Shown here piece by piece: positions 8,706 to 16,642 of a stretch of DNA of 64,000 nt. The notes under the pieces are model-generated. The model did not search any database, was not told where the DNA came from, and saw nothing but the letters and a program-made list of their open reading frames with translations. A program made the position numbers and the translations under genes. Positions within the stretch are counted from its first letter, which is position 1; the number at the start of each line of letters is the position of its first letter. Origin of the DNA: Bacilli bacterium (GTDB lineage Bacteria; Bacillota_I; Bacilli_A; RF39; UBA660); contig JAFYEA010000025.1 in assembly GCA_017544525.1 (NCBI GenBank), positions 62,001 to 126,000 of the forward strand, in the 5' to 3' direction.

Positions 8706-9290
8706 TTATATATATTCTTTAAAATCTTCTTTTATTTTATTTGCTAATATTCCTTCTCTTAAAAAAATTATTTTATTATCTTCTACTTTGATCAATGTAG
8801 AAGCAATATCACTTAAATCACCATCATCATAAATATATGATATGCTTTTCTTTAGTTCTTTATCCAACATTTTAACATTAGTAATAACTTTTTCATTTGT
8901 AATATTAGCACTACTAGATATTAATGGTTTCCCAAACTCATCTATTAGTCTTAACAGCCAATCATTCTTAGGCATTCTAATACCAATATATTCAGATCCT
9001 TTAGTTAATTCATCATTTATTTTATCATTCTTTTTAAATAATATGGTTAAAGTATTAGGCCAATATTTATTAATTATCTTTTCTTGTAATTCATTTATCT
9101 CACTAACGTATTCTTTTAACATATCGATAGATGATATTACTATTAAATGAGGCTTATTACTATGTTTAGCTTCATCCACCCTTTTAATGGCATCATAATT
9201 AGTTGCATCAGCAAATATTCCATATACTGTATCAGATGGTAATATAGCAAGTTTACCATTCTGTAAAACATTTAATAATTCTTTATCCAT
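8706..9290 (-). CDS. tsaC: threonylcarbamoyl-AMP synthase (YrdC/Sua5 family)
   Basis: The protein is a YrdC-domain enzyme that makes threonylcarbamoyl-AMP for the t6A37 modification of ANN-decoding tRNAs. ILPSDTVYGIFADA near the N-terminus, the KHSNKPH segment, WPNTLTILF, GIRMPKN and ISSSANIT are all family hallmarks. At 194 residues it is the short TsaC form without the C-terminal Sua5 domain. It is essential in most bacteria. It starts 2 bases after the stop of the DUF3267 gene and lies 10 bases before trxA, so all four genes probably form one operon. Confidence 0.92.
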   Translation of the reverse strand: MDKELLNVLQNGKLAILPSDTVYGIFADATNYDAIKRVDEAKHSNKPHLIVISSIDMLKEYVSEINELQEKIINKYWPNTLTILFKKNDKINDELTKGSEYIGIRMPKNDWLLRLIDEFGKPLISSSANITNEKVITNVKMLDKELKKSISYIYDDGDLSDIASTLIKVEDNKIIFLREGILANKIKEDFKEYI

Positions 9291-9291
9291 A

Positions 9292-9990
9292 TTACTTTAC
9301 CAATAATGAAACAATACTTAAAATTATCAAACAAATTAAAACATATTTTGATGCTTTACTAATTTTAATTTTTTCAAAATCCTTTCTTTCTATACTATCA
9401 TTTTCACTAATATATTTAATACCAAAGTGCTTATATTTACTTATATCTTTATCAGTATATATAGCAAATGATATTGAATCATCTAATTCACTAAATTCTA
9501 TATCTTTTGGAAGCCTACTAATAAATGAAAACATTACTAAATCACCAGCACAACCAGATAAATTAAATATAGATAACATTAATAATAGAGGTAAGTTATA
9601 TATAATACCAATTACATATGTTACTATTCCAATAAAGAAAAATGGATATAACAAAGAATGTAATATATTATTCTTGCTAATATTTTGTTTGCATAAACAA
9701 TATAATATTCCTTTTTCTAATTCAATTCCATATATTATTTTATCAAACTTACCACCATATATAACATATGCAACACTATGTAACACTTCATGCAATGCTA
9801 AGAAAGCAATCATAGTAATAAGTATTATCCCAGGATTTGAATCAAATAATCTTATCATTCCATAAACATTATCTTTTGATAAATACCATGTTATAATTAA
9901 AACAATCGCAAGTAAAACTATGGGAATAAAAGATAATGTAATAGTATCCATTTTATATAAATGATATTTCTTTTTATTATCTTTTTTCAT
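9292..9990 (-). CDS. DUF3267 membrane metalloprotease-like protein
   Basis: A 232-residue integral membrane protein with hydrophobic segments near residues 14-35, 53-75, 105-130, 130-155 and at the C-terminus 212-231. The second segment carries ALHEVLHSVAY, an HEXXH zinc motif within the membrane, and NLSGCAGDLVM supplies an Asp in a later helix as the likely third ligand. These features are typical of the DUF3267 family, thought to be site-2-protease-like. Function is unknown. It leads the operon continuing into tsaC, trxA and trxB, with an AGAGGTGA site before the start. Confidence 0.82.
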   Translation of the reverse strand: MKKDNKKKYHLYKMDTITLSFIPIVLLAIVLIITWYLSKDNVYGMIRLFDSNPGIILITMIAFLALHEVLHSVAYVIYGGKFDKIIYGIELEKGILYCLCKQNISKNNILHSLLYPFFFIGIVTYVIGIIYNLPLLLMLSIFNLSGCAGDLVMFSFISRLPKDIEFSELDDSISFAIYTDKDISKYKHFGIKYISENDSIERKDFEKIKISKASKYVLICLIILSIVSLLVK

Positions 9991-10010
9991 TCATTCACCT
10001 CTACATAAAA

Positions 10011-10019
10011 ATTATATCA
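10011..10019 (-). promoter_or_regulatory. putative extended -10 promoter for 9292-9990 operon
   Basis: TGATATAAT on the minus strand directly after the T run of the preceding terminator. No good -35 is present, as expected for an extended -10 promoter. Confidence 0.5.
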
Positions 10020-10046
10020 AAAAAAGATAGCATAAACTATCTTTTT
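10012..10046 (-). terminator. rho-independent terminator of the AAA+/VWA operon
   Basis: A perfect 10-bp stem (10021-10030 with 10037-10046), 6-base loop, with T-rich 3' flank on the minus strand. The stem contains the TAG stop codon of the gene ending at 10037. Confidence 0.8.
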
Positions 10047-11035
10047 AATTTTAATTTCTCAGCTTCTTTAGTAAAGTCATCCTTAGCCTTCTCAACATCA
10101 ATTTTATCTTGTAGATTCAAATAATTAATCATACTTTCAAAATCTTCAGCTAAGTCACGACCCTTAATACCCATTTTTATAGGTTGATCAATAAATATAT
10201 CATTCTTACCTATTTTTAATAATTCATAAGTAAACTCTTTACTACATTTATAACCATATCCAGAAGACCAATAATTTTCAAAATCCAATGTTTCTAAAAC
10301 TCTAAATAATAATCTTCTAAAAAATTCAATATGACATAATACTTTATAAAGATTAGACATTTTCATCTTTTGACCATGATTTTTAATCTTTACTCCTGTA
10401 TATTCAATTTCATTTTCTAAATATGATAATTCAAATGTTTCCAAATCAATATTATATCCAGCATTTTCAAGTGCTTTAACTAAATTAGCAACAATTATTG
10501 CTCTATTTAATACTTGATTCTTAGTAGTACGAGCATTATATGATATTAAAACATGCATTTTAATAAATTTAGGTTTTTTAATTCTCATTTTAGAATCATA
10601 ACACATTGGATCCCCAACAGTATAAGCAGGGATATTTAATTGACCTCCAGTAACAGCTTTTACTTTTTTATATTCATGAGCATCTACCTTAACAGCATTA
10701 TTAATACTCTTTTGTAGTTTTAAAAATTCATCATATTCATGCTCTTCATCTTTAATTAAATCTTCTACTGCTTCTTTATATGGTTTCCCAGAATAACTAG
10801 TATTATCTGATTCACTTTCTAAAGTTTCAAATACATAACTATTTATTCTAGGATTACTTTTTAAATAATCATATAATTCATATAAATTATTGAATCTAGC
10901 TATAAATAGTTTGTATTTTCTAGGCGTTTCTTCAACTAAAGTACCATCAGGTTTAGTCTTCATTTCAATATCCATCGGAGGAAATATATTATTAGGAAAT
11001 CTTAAATGATTATTGGGTAAATTTACTCTTCTCAT
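10037..11035 (-). CDS. VWA-like partner protein of the AAA+ ATPase
   Basis: A 332-residue cytosolic protein. Residues about 158-200 read as a strand, a loop and a helix (HVLISYNARTTKNQVLNRA, then LVKALENAGYNIDLETF), the pattern of the first strand, MIDAS loop and helix of a von Willebrand A domain, and resembles DUF7192-type partners of phage and bacterial MoxR ATPases. The usual DxSxS is replaced, so metal binding is doubtful. It lies 16 bases downstream of the AAA+ gene with a GGAGG site, which supports a MoxR-VWA or CobS-CobT-like pair. The VWA assignment is inference from pattern and neighbourhood. Confidence 0.55.
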   Translation of the reverse strand: MRRVNLPNNHLRFPNNIFPPMDIEMKTKPDGTLVEETPRKYKLFIARFNNLYELYDYLKSNPRINSYVFETLESESDNTSYSGKPYKEAVEDLIKDEEHEYDEFLKLQKSINNAVKVDAHEYKKVKAVTGGQLNIPAYTVGDPMCYDSKMRIKKPKFIKMHVLISYNARTTKNQVLNRAIIVANLVKALENAGYNIDLETFELSYLENEIEYTGVKIKNHGQKMKMSNLYKVLCHIEFFRRLLFRVLETLDFENYWSSGYGYKCSKEFTYELLKIGKNDIFIDQPIKMGIKGRDLAEDFESMINYLNLQDKIDVEKAKDDFTKEAEKLKLKR

Positions 11036-11051
11036 AAATATTTACCTCCTA

Positions 11052-13262
11052 TTAATTGTTTGGTCTATTACAACGATAATCTAAACTTCTAATTAATACT
11101 CCAGCATCAGCACTTATTGTATCCATACTACTATTTGGATTTTTCATATCATATTTTAAGTCTGGATATGTTCTATGTATGTATGCTGATACACTTCTTA
11201 AATAATCTAAATCTTTCTTTTGAATAAATTTTTCATTAATTATCCAATCAATGCTCTTACTCTTATGATTTAAATATTTAACAATACTAGATGCATCACG
11301 AGTAGTAACCATACCTGGAGTAGCTGGATATCCTTGAGATGCAGCATATGAATCACAGGCTTCTCTAAATAATTTAAATAATTCATACCATGATTTATAT
11401 TTACCAAAGATTTTTTCTTCAAGTCTTGGATCATAATTAAATTTCTTAGGAGTTAATCTTTGTTGAATTGCTTCATCTATTCTATTACGAGCATTATGTA
11501 CTTCATTTTCTCCATCACCAGTTGTATTACCAGCAGCAATAATTCTAAAATTTGGATTAACTGGAACTGTTAAAGTTTCAGCAAAAGTTACAAATCTCTT
11601 CTTTCCAGGATTATCAACCACTTTCTTCATTTCATCATATATTACTCTAACAGCAACTTGACATTCAGGATCACCACTATCAAATTCATCAAATGATAAT
11701 AATTTTCCATAAAGTAATGAAATAAATGCTTGAGTTGCTCTAAATCTTCCATGAGGATCAGTATAAGCCATAACACTTTCTACTCTATTAATTTGTCCAT
11801 TTTCAGCATAATCAAGTCCTAATAGACTAGCAACTTGTTCAAATATATAAGTTTTTCCACAACCACTAGGTCCATATAAATAAACCCAGTCTCCTTCAAT
11901 AACATCAACAATAACTTGATCTATTATTTCATGGAATAATTCTCCATTCTTAATTCTTTTTTCTTTTTCCTTCATTATTTTTTCAATTCTCTTTTCGAAA
12001 GGAATTGTTGTATCAAAAGCTTCTATTAATTTAGAATTAATCTTTCCTTCAGGAATAATTACTTCTTGACTAGCAGGTAATATTTGTTTATCAAAACCTG
12101 GGATTATAATACTAGGTCCACTTGGAGCTTCTATTCCAGGAACTTCTACTACTTTACTTGGAGTATTGCTAGGAACGACTCCATTCAAATATGCATCTTT
12201 TACTGCAACACTTTTAGCAGTATCAGCTATGATTCTTCTAAGTTCAGGTTCATTTTGAATATAATCACGAATAACTTGCAAACTACTTTCAGCTTCATTA
12301 CGAGCTTGTAATAAATTCTTAATAGTATCATTGTTAATATCTTGTGCATATATTCTTAAATTTCTAATCTTTTCTTGAGCATCTTTTATTATTAAATTAA
12401 TAGCTTCATCACTACTTGTTTTCATATTAGTTTTTAATACTTCTAAATATTCTTCAAGTCTTTTAGTCATTAATAATCTTTCAGTCTCAATAGCGCTTTT
12501 TAAATCTTTAATAGCGTTTGCTTTAGCTTCTCCTATTTCTTTTATAGAACTAGCTGTTATTCTCTTAGCTGATTCTTCTCTTTCCTTCATACTAGATTCA
12601 TAGTTTTCTGCGCTTCTTATGTAAGATTCCATTCTTCTAACACCTTCTGAAATCTTAGCAAGTTCACTTTCATCTAGTGGATAAACGCCTACTCTTTTCT
12701 TAGCTTCAGTAAGTCTTTTTAAAGAATAACCAGTAACATCTCCTATTTCATTTTCAAGTCCTTTAATAAAAGATATTATTTCTCTTTTTAAAACGCCTTG
12801 ATTGATACAATAAGGGGCTACTTCTACAGCATAATCAAAAACAGCCCAACTATTATCAGATACATCTTTATTACTATTAATAATGTTCATAATTTGTTCA
12901 TAATCAATTTTATTGTCTAAAATAGCATATAAACTCTTTTCAGTATTATAATGTTTTCCAGTTAGTAAACTTCTTTTAATTGATTCAAAACCAGGAGTTT
13001 TAGATCCTTCAGGTAATAAGAATTTAACATTATCCATTAATTCTTCCCATTTACTTATTACATCTGTTCCCTCTAGACTAATATCTCCATTAGCTAAACT
13101 CAATACTATATTTTGTAGTATTTCATCATCAATAAAACCATTTACTTTAGTTCCATTTTTAACTCCATTAATATAGCTAACTAAACGATTTTGATCATCA
13201 TAGCTAATATTTGTAGATGTTTTTACAGCTCTAATTAATTGTTTTGCTAAAATATTATCCAT
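11052..13262 (-). CDS. MoxR/CobS-like AAA+ ATPase with coiled-coil N-terminus
   Basis: A 736-residue protein. Residues roughly 200-350 form a long charged, heptad-like region, followed by a Pro-rich linker (about 355-405). The AAA+ module follows: Walker A GPSGCGKT at 464-471, Walker B LLSFDEFD at 521-528, sensor-1 region IIAAGNTTG, and an RNRIDEAIQQR arginine-finger segment. The module resembles CobS/MoxR ATPases that remodel protein complexes. No DNA-binding or protease domain is visible. Its ATG shares one base with the stop of the upstream gene (TAATG), indicating coupling, and it is followed by a VWA-like gene. The long N-terminal extension is unusual for the family. Confidence 0.82.
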   Translation of the reverse strand: MDNILAKQLIRAVKTSTNISYDDQNRLVSYINGVKNGTKVNGFIDDEILQNIVLSLANGDISLEGTDVISKWEELMDNVKFLLPEGSKTPGFESIKRSLLTGKHYNTEKSLYAILDNKIDYEQIMNIINSNKDVSDNSWAVFDYAVEVAPYCINQGVLKREIISFIKGLENEIGDVTGYSLKRLTEAKKRVGVYPLDESELAKISEGVRRMESYIRSAENYESSMKEREESAKRITASSIKEIGEAKANAIKDLKSAIETERLLMTKRLEEYLEVLKTNMKTSSDEAINLIIKDAQEKIRNLRIYAQDINNDTIKNLLQARNEAESSLQVIRDYIQNEPELRRIIADTAKSVAVKDAYLNGVVPSNTPSKVVEVPGIEAPSGPSIIIPGFDKQILPASQEVIIPEGKINSKLIEAFDTTIPFEKRIEKIMKEKEKRIKNGELFHEIIDQVIVDVIEGDWVYLYGPSGCGKTYIFEQVASLLGLDYAENGQINRVESVMAYTDPHGRFRATQAFISLLYGKLLSFDEFDSGDPECQVAVRVIYDEMKKVVDNPGKKRFVTFAETLTVPVNPNFRIIAAGNTTGDGENEVHNARNRIDEAIQQRLTPKKFNYDPRLEEKIFGKYKSWYELFKLFREACDSYAASQGYPATPGMVTTRDASSIVKYLNHKSKSIDWIINEKFIQKKDLDYLRSVSAYIHRTYPDLKYDMKNPNSSMDTISADAGVLIRSLDYRCNRPNN

Positions 13263-14587
13263 TATTTATTCCCCCTTATTAATTTAATCATTTTGTCTGT
13301 ATCCTTTATATCAGCACTACTAAGTGCTGTTTCTTTATCTATATTTATTCCATTATCAAGTAATATTCCTTCTATTCCATTTTCACTTTCAATAACATGA
13401 TAGAAATATCTATTTTGTAATTTTTCTTGATAATATCCATTTGGGTAACTACTATCTAAAAAAGAAGTTTCTATCATATATAATTTATCTTCTTTAGAAA
13501 GACATATACATAATGTATTTTTTAACATATCATCTATTACTACTTCATGGGTTTTTAATGCACTAGTGCTATTCTTCTTATATGTTTTAGAATAATTTTC
13601 TTTTTTCATAAATGAATTATTTCTTACATAGGCATACATTGAATATGTTTTAACAATCTTCTCGTTTTCACCTAGATCCTCTACTTCATTATTAATTCCA
13701 TATAAAGCACCCCAAGGTAACATAAACCATTTAAATTCAGTTTTACTATCTAATTCGGTAACACTTTTTATATTGTTATCACACTCAATTAAATCTCTAT
13801 TTTCATATATTACAGGTTTATCTTTTCTATTAATATTTACTATTTGCTTAATATTTCCATTATTAGTTAAGTATGTATATTCAGAATATAAACCATATTG
13901 TTCATTTTGAATTATAACTTCAATTCTGTCTTTTTTAAATTTGATGTTCATATTAATAGAATTACAATTATCAAATATACCTCCTATTACAAATGAATAT
14001 TCATTATCTCCTTCTTTGTAATAATTAATGATAATATTTTTATCAAGTCCATCTACTTTAGCTCTAGCTAAATAATTGTCTCTATATCCTTGAATACCAT
14101 TATAAAATCTTACATCTAAATCTGTTTTACTAAATAAGTTTTCAATATGATATTTAACTATATCCGTTAACAACATAAATTCATCTTTTTGAAATAACAA
14201 ACTATTATCATAAGAATACTTATTAGAATAATCTTTATAAATATCATTTATATTAGTAAGAGTCCCTTTTTCTAGAACTTCTTTAGTATGTTCATCTATT
14301 ACAATATGACTTCTTAACTTAAAAGGATCGGTTAAACTATCTTCTATAATATTATTCTTTTCATCATTATAAACTTCCGTTACTTTCTTAACAAAAGTAT
14401 CAAAATATTTATCTCTTGAAGTTAACACAATAGATTGTCCACCATTATAATATACAGATAAAATTGGTATTAATTCCATTTTTTCAGATTTATTATCACT
14501 ATATAAAAAATCATTTAATATAATACTTGTAATGTTTCTTATATTTTGAATATCTATTAAAGTTTTCTCCATTCCATATATTTGCAT
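13262..14587 (-). CDS. hypothetical protein, 441 aa, first gene of the AAA+ operon
   Basis: I do not recognise this protein. It is cytosolic in appearance, without signal peptide or membrane helix, rich in Asn, Asp, Tyr and Lys, and predicted mostly beta from its alternating pattern. GGGGGATAT precedes the ATG at 14587, and a near-consensus promoter lies just upstream. Its stop overlaps the start of the AAA+ gene by one base, so it is expected to be made in step with the ATPase and could be a substrate, adaptor or regulator of it. That role is inferred only from gene order. Confidence 0.72.
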   Translation of the reverse strand: MQIYGMEKTLIDIQNIRNITSIILNDFLYSDNKSEKMELIPILSVYYNGGQSIVLTSRDKYFDTFVKKVTEVYNDEKNNIIEDSLTDPFKLRSHIVIDEHTKEVLEKGTLTNINDIYKDYSNKYSYDNSLLFQKDEFMLLTDIVKYHIENLFSKTDLDVRFYNGIQGYRDNYLARAKVDGLDKNIIINYYKEGDNEYSFVIGGIFDNCNSINMNIKFKKDRIEVIIQNEQYGLYSEYTYLTNNGNIKQIVNINRKDKPVIYENRDLIECDNNIKSVTELDSKTEFKWFMLPWGALYGINNEVEDLGENEKIVKTYSMYAYVRNNSFMKKENYSKTYKKNSTSALKTHEVVIDDMLKNTLCICLSKEDKLYMIETSFLDSSYPNGYYQEKLQNRYFYHVIESENGIEGILLDNGINIDKETALSSADIKDTDKMIKLIRGNK

Positions 14588-14612
14588 TATATCCCCCTTT
14601 TAGCAGTTCAAT

Positions 14613-14641
14613 ATTATACCACAAATCACTAATTTTTTCAA
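14613..14641 (-). promoter_or_regulatory. sigma-A promoter of the AAA+ operon
   Basis: On the minus strand TTGAAA (14636-14641) and TATAAT (14613-14618) are 17 bases apart, a near-consensus promoter, located between the last lipoprotein gene and the 441-residue gene. Confidence 0.75.
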
Positions 14642-14644
14642 GAA

Positions 14645-15085
14645 TTAATTACCCAATGTAAGTTCATCAACAACTACACCAGGTTCAATATATTCAACAG
14701 TATTGGTTCTAGGATTATAAGTTCCTTTTACTTCAACCCTAACTACATTCACATAAATGTGAACATAACCACTAGTGCTTCCATAACCACCGTTGCCTTC
14801 AACAATAGTTTCTACAAATCTATATCCTTCTGGAGTCTCAGGAAAATACACTCTTCCTTTTCCCCATCCTTTTGCGCCAGCAATATCATCGGAATCAACA
14901 GAATAATTAATAATATGTTCTCCTGGTTCAAATACTTTAGGTGTAAGATCTACCCTAGTATATTCTTCACCATTTTTAACATATTGTTCTCCCTCTATTT
15001 CAACTACTTCAGCATTATTGCATCCACATAATATACATAAAGAAGCAACACTAGCTAGTAATAATGCTTTCTTTTTTCTTTTCAT
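14645..15085 (-). CDS. tandem lipoprotein paralog 5 (most 3')
   Basis: A 146-residue lipoprotein. With the start at 15085 it opens MKRKKKALLL and has the lipobox LCGC, so it should be lipid-anchored outside the membrane. The mature part shares with its upstream neighbours the pattern EIEGEQYVKNGEEYTRV, then F(E)PGEHII, PETPEGYRF, a V.VKGTYN strand and a closing IEPGVVV. I place the start at 15085 because GGGGGA lies just before it and the ATG is 1 base past the previous stop. Family function is unknown. It is closest in sequence to the paralog at 15562-16008. Confidence 0.85.
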   Translation of the reverse strand: MKRKKKALLLASVASLCILCGCNNAEVVEIEGEQYVKNGEEYTRVDLTPKVFEPGEHIINYSVDSDDIAGAKGWGKGRVYFPETPEGYRFVETIVEGNGGYGSTSGYVHIYVNVVRVEVKGTYNPRTNTVEYIEPGVVVDELTLGN

Positions 15086-15086
15086 A

Positions 15087-15560
15087 TTAATCCCCCATTT
15101 CCAATGTTTTTTCTTCAACTACTACTCCTGGTTCTACATATTCTACAATTCCAGTTTCAAAGTTTAATACTCCTTCAACAAGCACAGGAACTTCATTTAC
15201 ATAAAAGAACGCTATTGCATTCGTAGCTCCGTTTGCATCAGACATAGATACAACATCTATTAGTTTATATCCTTCTGGTGTTTCAGGAACTATGTTTTTT
15301 ATCCCATTATATCCAGGATTAATTTTATAGACATTTAACCAGTTATCTTCTTCTTCTCTTTTAACAACATAATAAATTACATGATCTCCAGCTTCAAATC
15401 TTTTTGGTGAAATATCCAATTTAGTATATTCTTCACCAGTTTTGATATATTCTTCACCATTCATTTCCACTACTTCTACTTGATCCTTTTTACCACATCC
15501 ACATAATAAACATAAAGATGCTATGCTTGCAAGTAATAATGCTTTCTTTTTCCTTTTCAT
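15087..15560 (-). CDS. tandem lipoprotein paralog 4
   Basis: A lipoprotein of 157 residues starting MKRKKKALLL, lipobox LCGC, then a short charged linker KKDQVEVV. It keeps the family pattern MNGEEYIKTGEEYTKLD, RFEAGDHVIYYV, VPETPEGYKLIDV, VLVEGVLN and EYVEPGVVVEE. The insertion EEEDNWLNVYKINPGYNGIK in the middle makes it longer than the others. The start at 15560 sits 1 base after the upstream stop. No enzyme motif is visible; the fold is probably a small beta sandwich. Part of the riboswitch-controlled operon. Confidence 0.85.
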   Translation of the reverse strand: MKRKKKALLLASIASLCLLCGCGKKDQVEVVEMNGEEYIKTGEEYTKLDISPKRFEAGDHVIYYVVKREEEDNWLNVYKINPGYNGIKNIVPETPEGYKLIDVVSMSDANGATNAIAFFYVNEVPVLVEGVLNFETGIVEYVEPGVVVEEKTLEMGD

Positions 15561-15561
15561 A

Positions 15562-16008
15562 TTAATCACCCATTTCTAGTACTTTTTCTTCAACTATTTT
15601 ACCAGGTTCAATATATTCAATAGTATTTGTCTTAGAATTATATGTCCCAACTACTTCTACTCTTTTTTCATTTACAAAAACATGAACTAAAGCACTCGTA
15701 TGTCCATAACCAGCTTCATCAAGAGTAATAGTATTAACATATCTATATCCTTCTGGTACTTCAGGGACTTCAATAGTACTCGTTCCCCATCCTTCAGCTC
15801 CTTGAAATGAAGATGGCCTTACTGTGTAATGAATTACATGTTGTCCTGGTTCAAATACTTTAGGTGTAAGGTCTACTCTAGTATACTCTTCACCATTTTT
15901 AACATACTGTTCTCCTTCTATAACTACTACCTCAGTATTATTACATCCACATAATAAACATAACGATGCTATACTAGCTAGTAATAATGCTTTCTTTTTT
16001 CTTTTCAT
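15562..16008 (-). CDS. tandem lipoprotein paralog 3
   Basis: A 148-residue lipoprotein, start MKRKKKALLL, lipobox LCGC. The mature domain is nearly the same as that of paralog 5: VIEGEQYVKNGEEYTRVD and LTPKVFEPGQHVIHYTV are almost identical, pointing to recent duplication or gene conversion. The ends of paralogs 3 and 4 (VEEKVLEMGD and VEEKTLEMGD) also match closely. The ATG at 16008 is 1 base after the stop of paralog 2, and a GGGGGAT site overlaps the junction. Function unknown. Confidence 0.86.
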   Translation of the reverse strand: MKRKKKALLLASIASLCLLCGCNNTEVVVIEGEQYVKNGEEYTRVDLTPKVFEPGQHVIHYTVRPSSFQGAEGWGTSTIEVPEVPEGYRYVNTITLDEAGYGHTSALVHVFVNEKRVEVVGTYNSKTNTIEYIEPGKIVEEKVLEMGD

Positions 16009-16009
16009 A

Positions 16010-16468
16010 TTAATCCCCCATTTCTAGTACCTTTTCTTCTATTACAACCCCTGGTTTATCGTACTCAATTAAACCAGTTTCACTATTATACTCGCCTTTT
16101 ACTTCAACCTTCTTTTCATTAACATAGAAAATAATAATACCATCACTATGATCATGATTTTTAGTATTAATATCAGATATACTTAGTACTCTATATCCTT
16201 CTGGTGTTTCAGGAATATCTATTGCGCTTTCACCAAAACCTTCATGAATAAATCTACACTCATCTGAAAGGAAAACACAATAAATAATATGAGTCCCTTG
16301 TTCAAATACTTTTGGATTTTCATCAACTTTTACATATTCTTCTCCACTTTGAACATATTTCTCGCCATTTATAGTAACAACATTTTTAGCTGATCCGCAA
16401 CCAGTTAATACAGCAAGTGAAGCAATAGCAGATAACAATAACGCTTTTTTCTTTGTATTTTTTTTCAT
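16010..16468 (-). CDS. tandem lipoprotein paralog 2, first gene behind the riboswitch
   Basis: A 152-residue lipoprotein with start MKKNTKKKALLL and lipobox LTGC. It follows the family plan (TINGEKYVQSGEEYVKVD, FEQGTHIIYCV, PETPEGYRVLSI, VEVKGEYN, YDKPGVVIEE). It carries two extra Cys residues (IIYCVFLSDECRF) that could form a disulfide. An AAGGAGGG ribosome site follows directly after the T run of the leader terminator, so its expression should depend on read-through of that terminator. The remaining three paralogs follow with 1-base spacing. Confidence 0.87.
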   Translation of the reverse strand: MKKNTKKKALLLSAIASLAVLTGCGSAKNVVTINGEKYVQSGEEYVKVDENPKVFEQGTHIIYCVFLSDECRFIHEGFGESAIDIPETPEGYRVLSISDINTKNHDHSDGIIIFYVNEKKVEVKGEYNSETGLIEYDKPGVVIEEKVLEMGD

Positions 16469-16480
16469 TTTTCCCTCCTT

Positions 16481-16521
16481 AAAAAAACAAGACTTAACAC
16501 ATTATTCATGTGAAAGTCTTG
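16481..16521 (-). terminator. leader terminator of the putative riboswitch
   Basis: On the minus strand CAAGACTT pairs with AAGTCTTG (8 bp), then an internal loop and a further CACAT/ATGTG stem, followed by seven T residues (16481-16487). It lies only a few bases before the ribosome site of the next gene, and its 5' arm overlaps the 3' strand of the aptamer closing helix, so the two structures exclude each other. Confidence 0.8.
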
Positions 16522-16607
16522 TTCGTTATTCTGTAATCCGAATGTTAATTAACATTGTCTTGACGAATTATAGTACATCTATGATGTGAACTACTCCCTT
16601 TCGACAC
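16510..16607 (-). ncRNA. putative yybP-ykoY (Mn2+) riboswitch aptamer
   Basis: The leader begins GUGUCGAAAGGGAGUAG (GGGAGUAG at 16591-16598), close to the conserved AAAGGGGAGUAG of yybP-ykoY RNAs. It continues with a hairpin ACAUC-AUA-GAUGU, then GUCAA followed by a stem AUGUU/AACAU and a UCGGAUUAC segment, resembling the conserved GUCAA...CCGGA loop, and ends ACAAGACUUUCAC, close to the GCAAGACCUUU of known members. GAAAG (16598-16602) pairs with CUUUC (16512-16516) as the closing helix. One G is missing from the GGGG run. The family senses Mn2+ and usually turns on exporters; the identification is by eye. Confidence 0.65.
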
Positions 16608-16611
16608 TTAT

Positions 16612-16640
16612 AATATACCATAAAACCGTTAAAAAGTCAA
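16612..16640 (-). promoter_or_regulatory. promoter of the riboswitch-lipoprotein operon
   Basis: TTGACT (16635-16640) and TATATT (16612-16617) on the minus strand, 17 bases apart. The -35 begins 3 bases after the stop codon of the preceding lipoprotein gene. Predicted transcription start near 16605 leads straight into the aptamer. Confidence 0.75.
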
Positions 16641-16642
16641 GA

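Noticed and set aside
11035..11052. Prophage remnant around the AAA+ gene
   Set aside because: Although relatives of the ATPase occur in phages, no integrase, capsid, terminase or attachment repeats are visible and base composition does not change.
12084..12311. Plus-strand open frame opposite the AAA+ gene
   Set aside because: It lies wholly inside a long conserved coding region, has no ribosome site and no sensible protein features. The same applies to other open frames antisense to genes, such as 1989-2228, 36400-36627 and 60730-61059.
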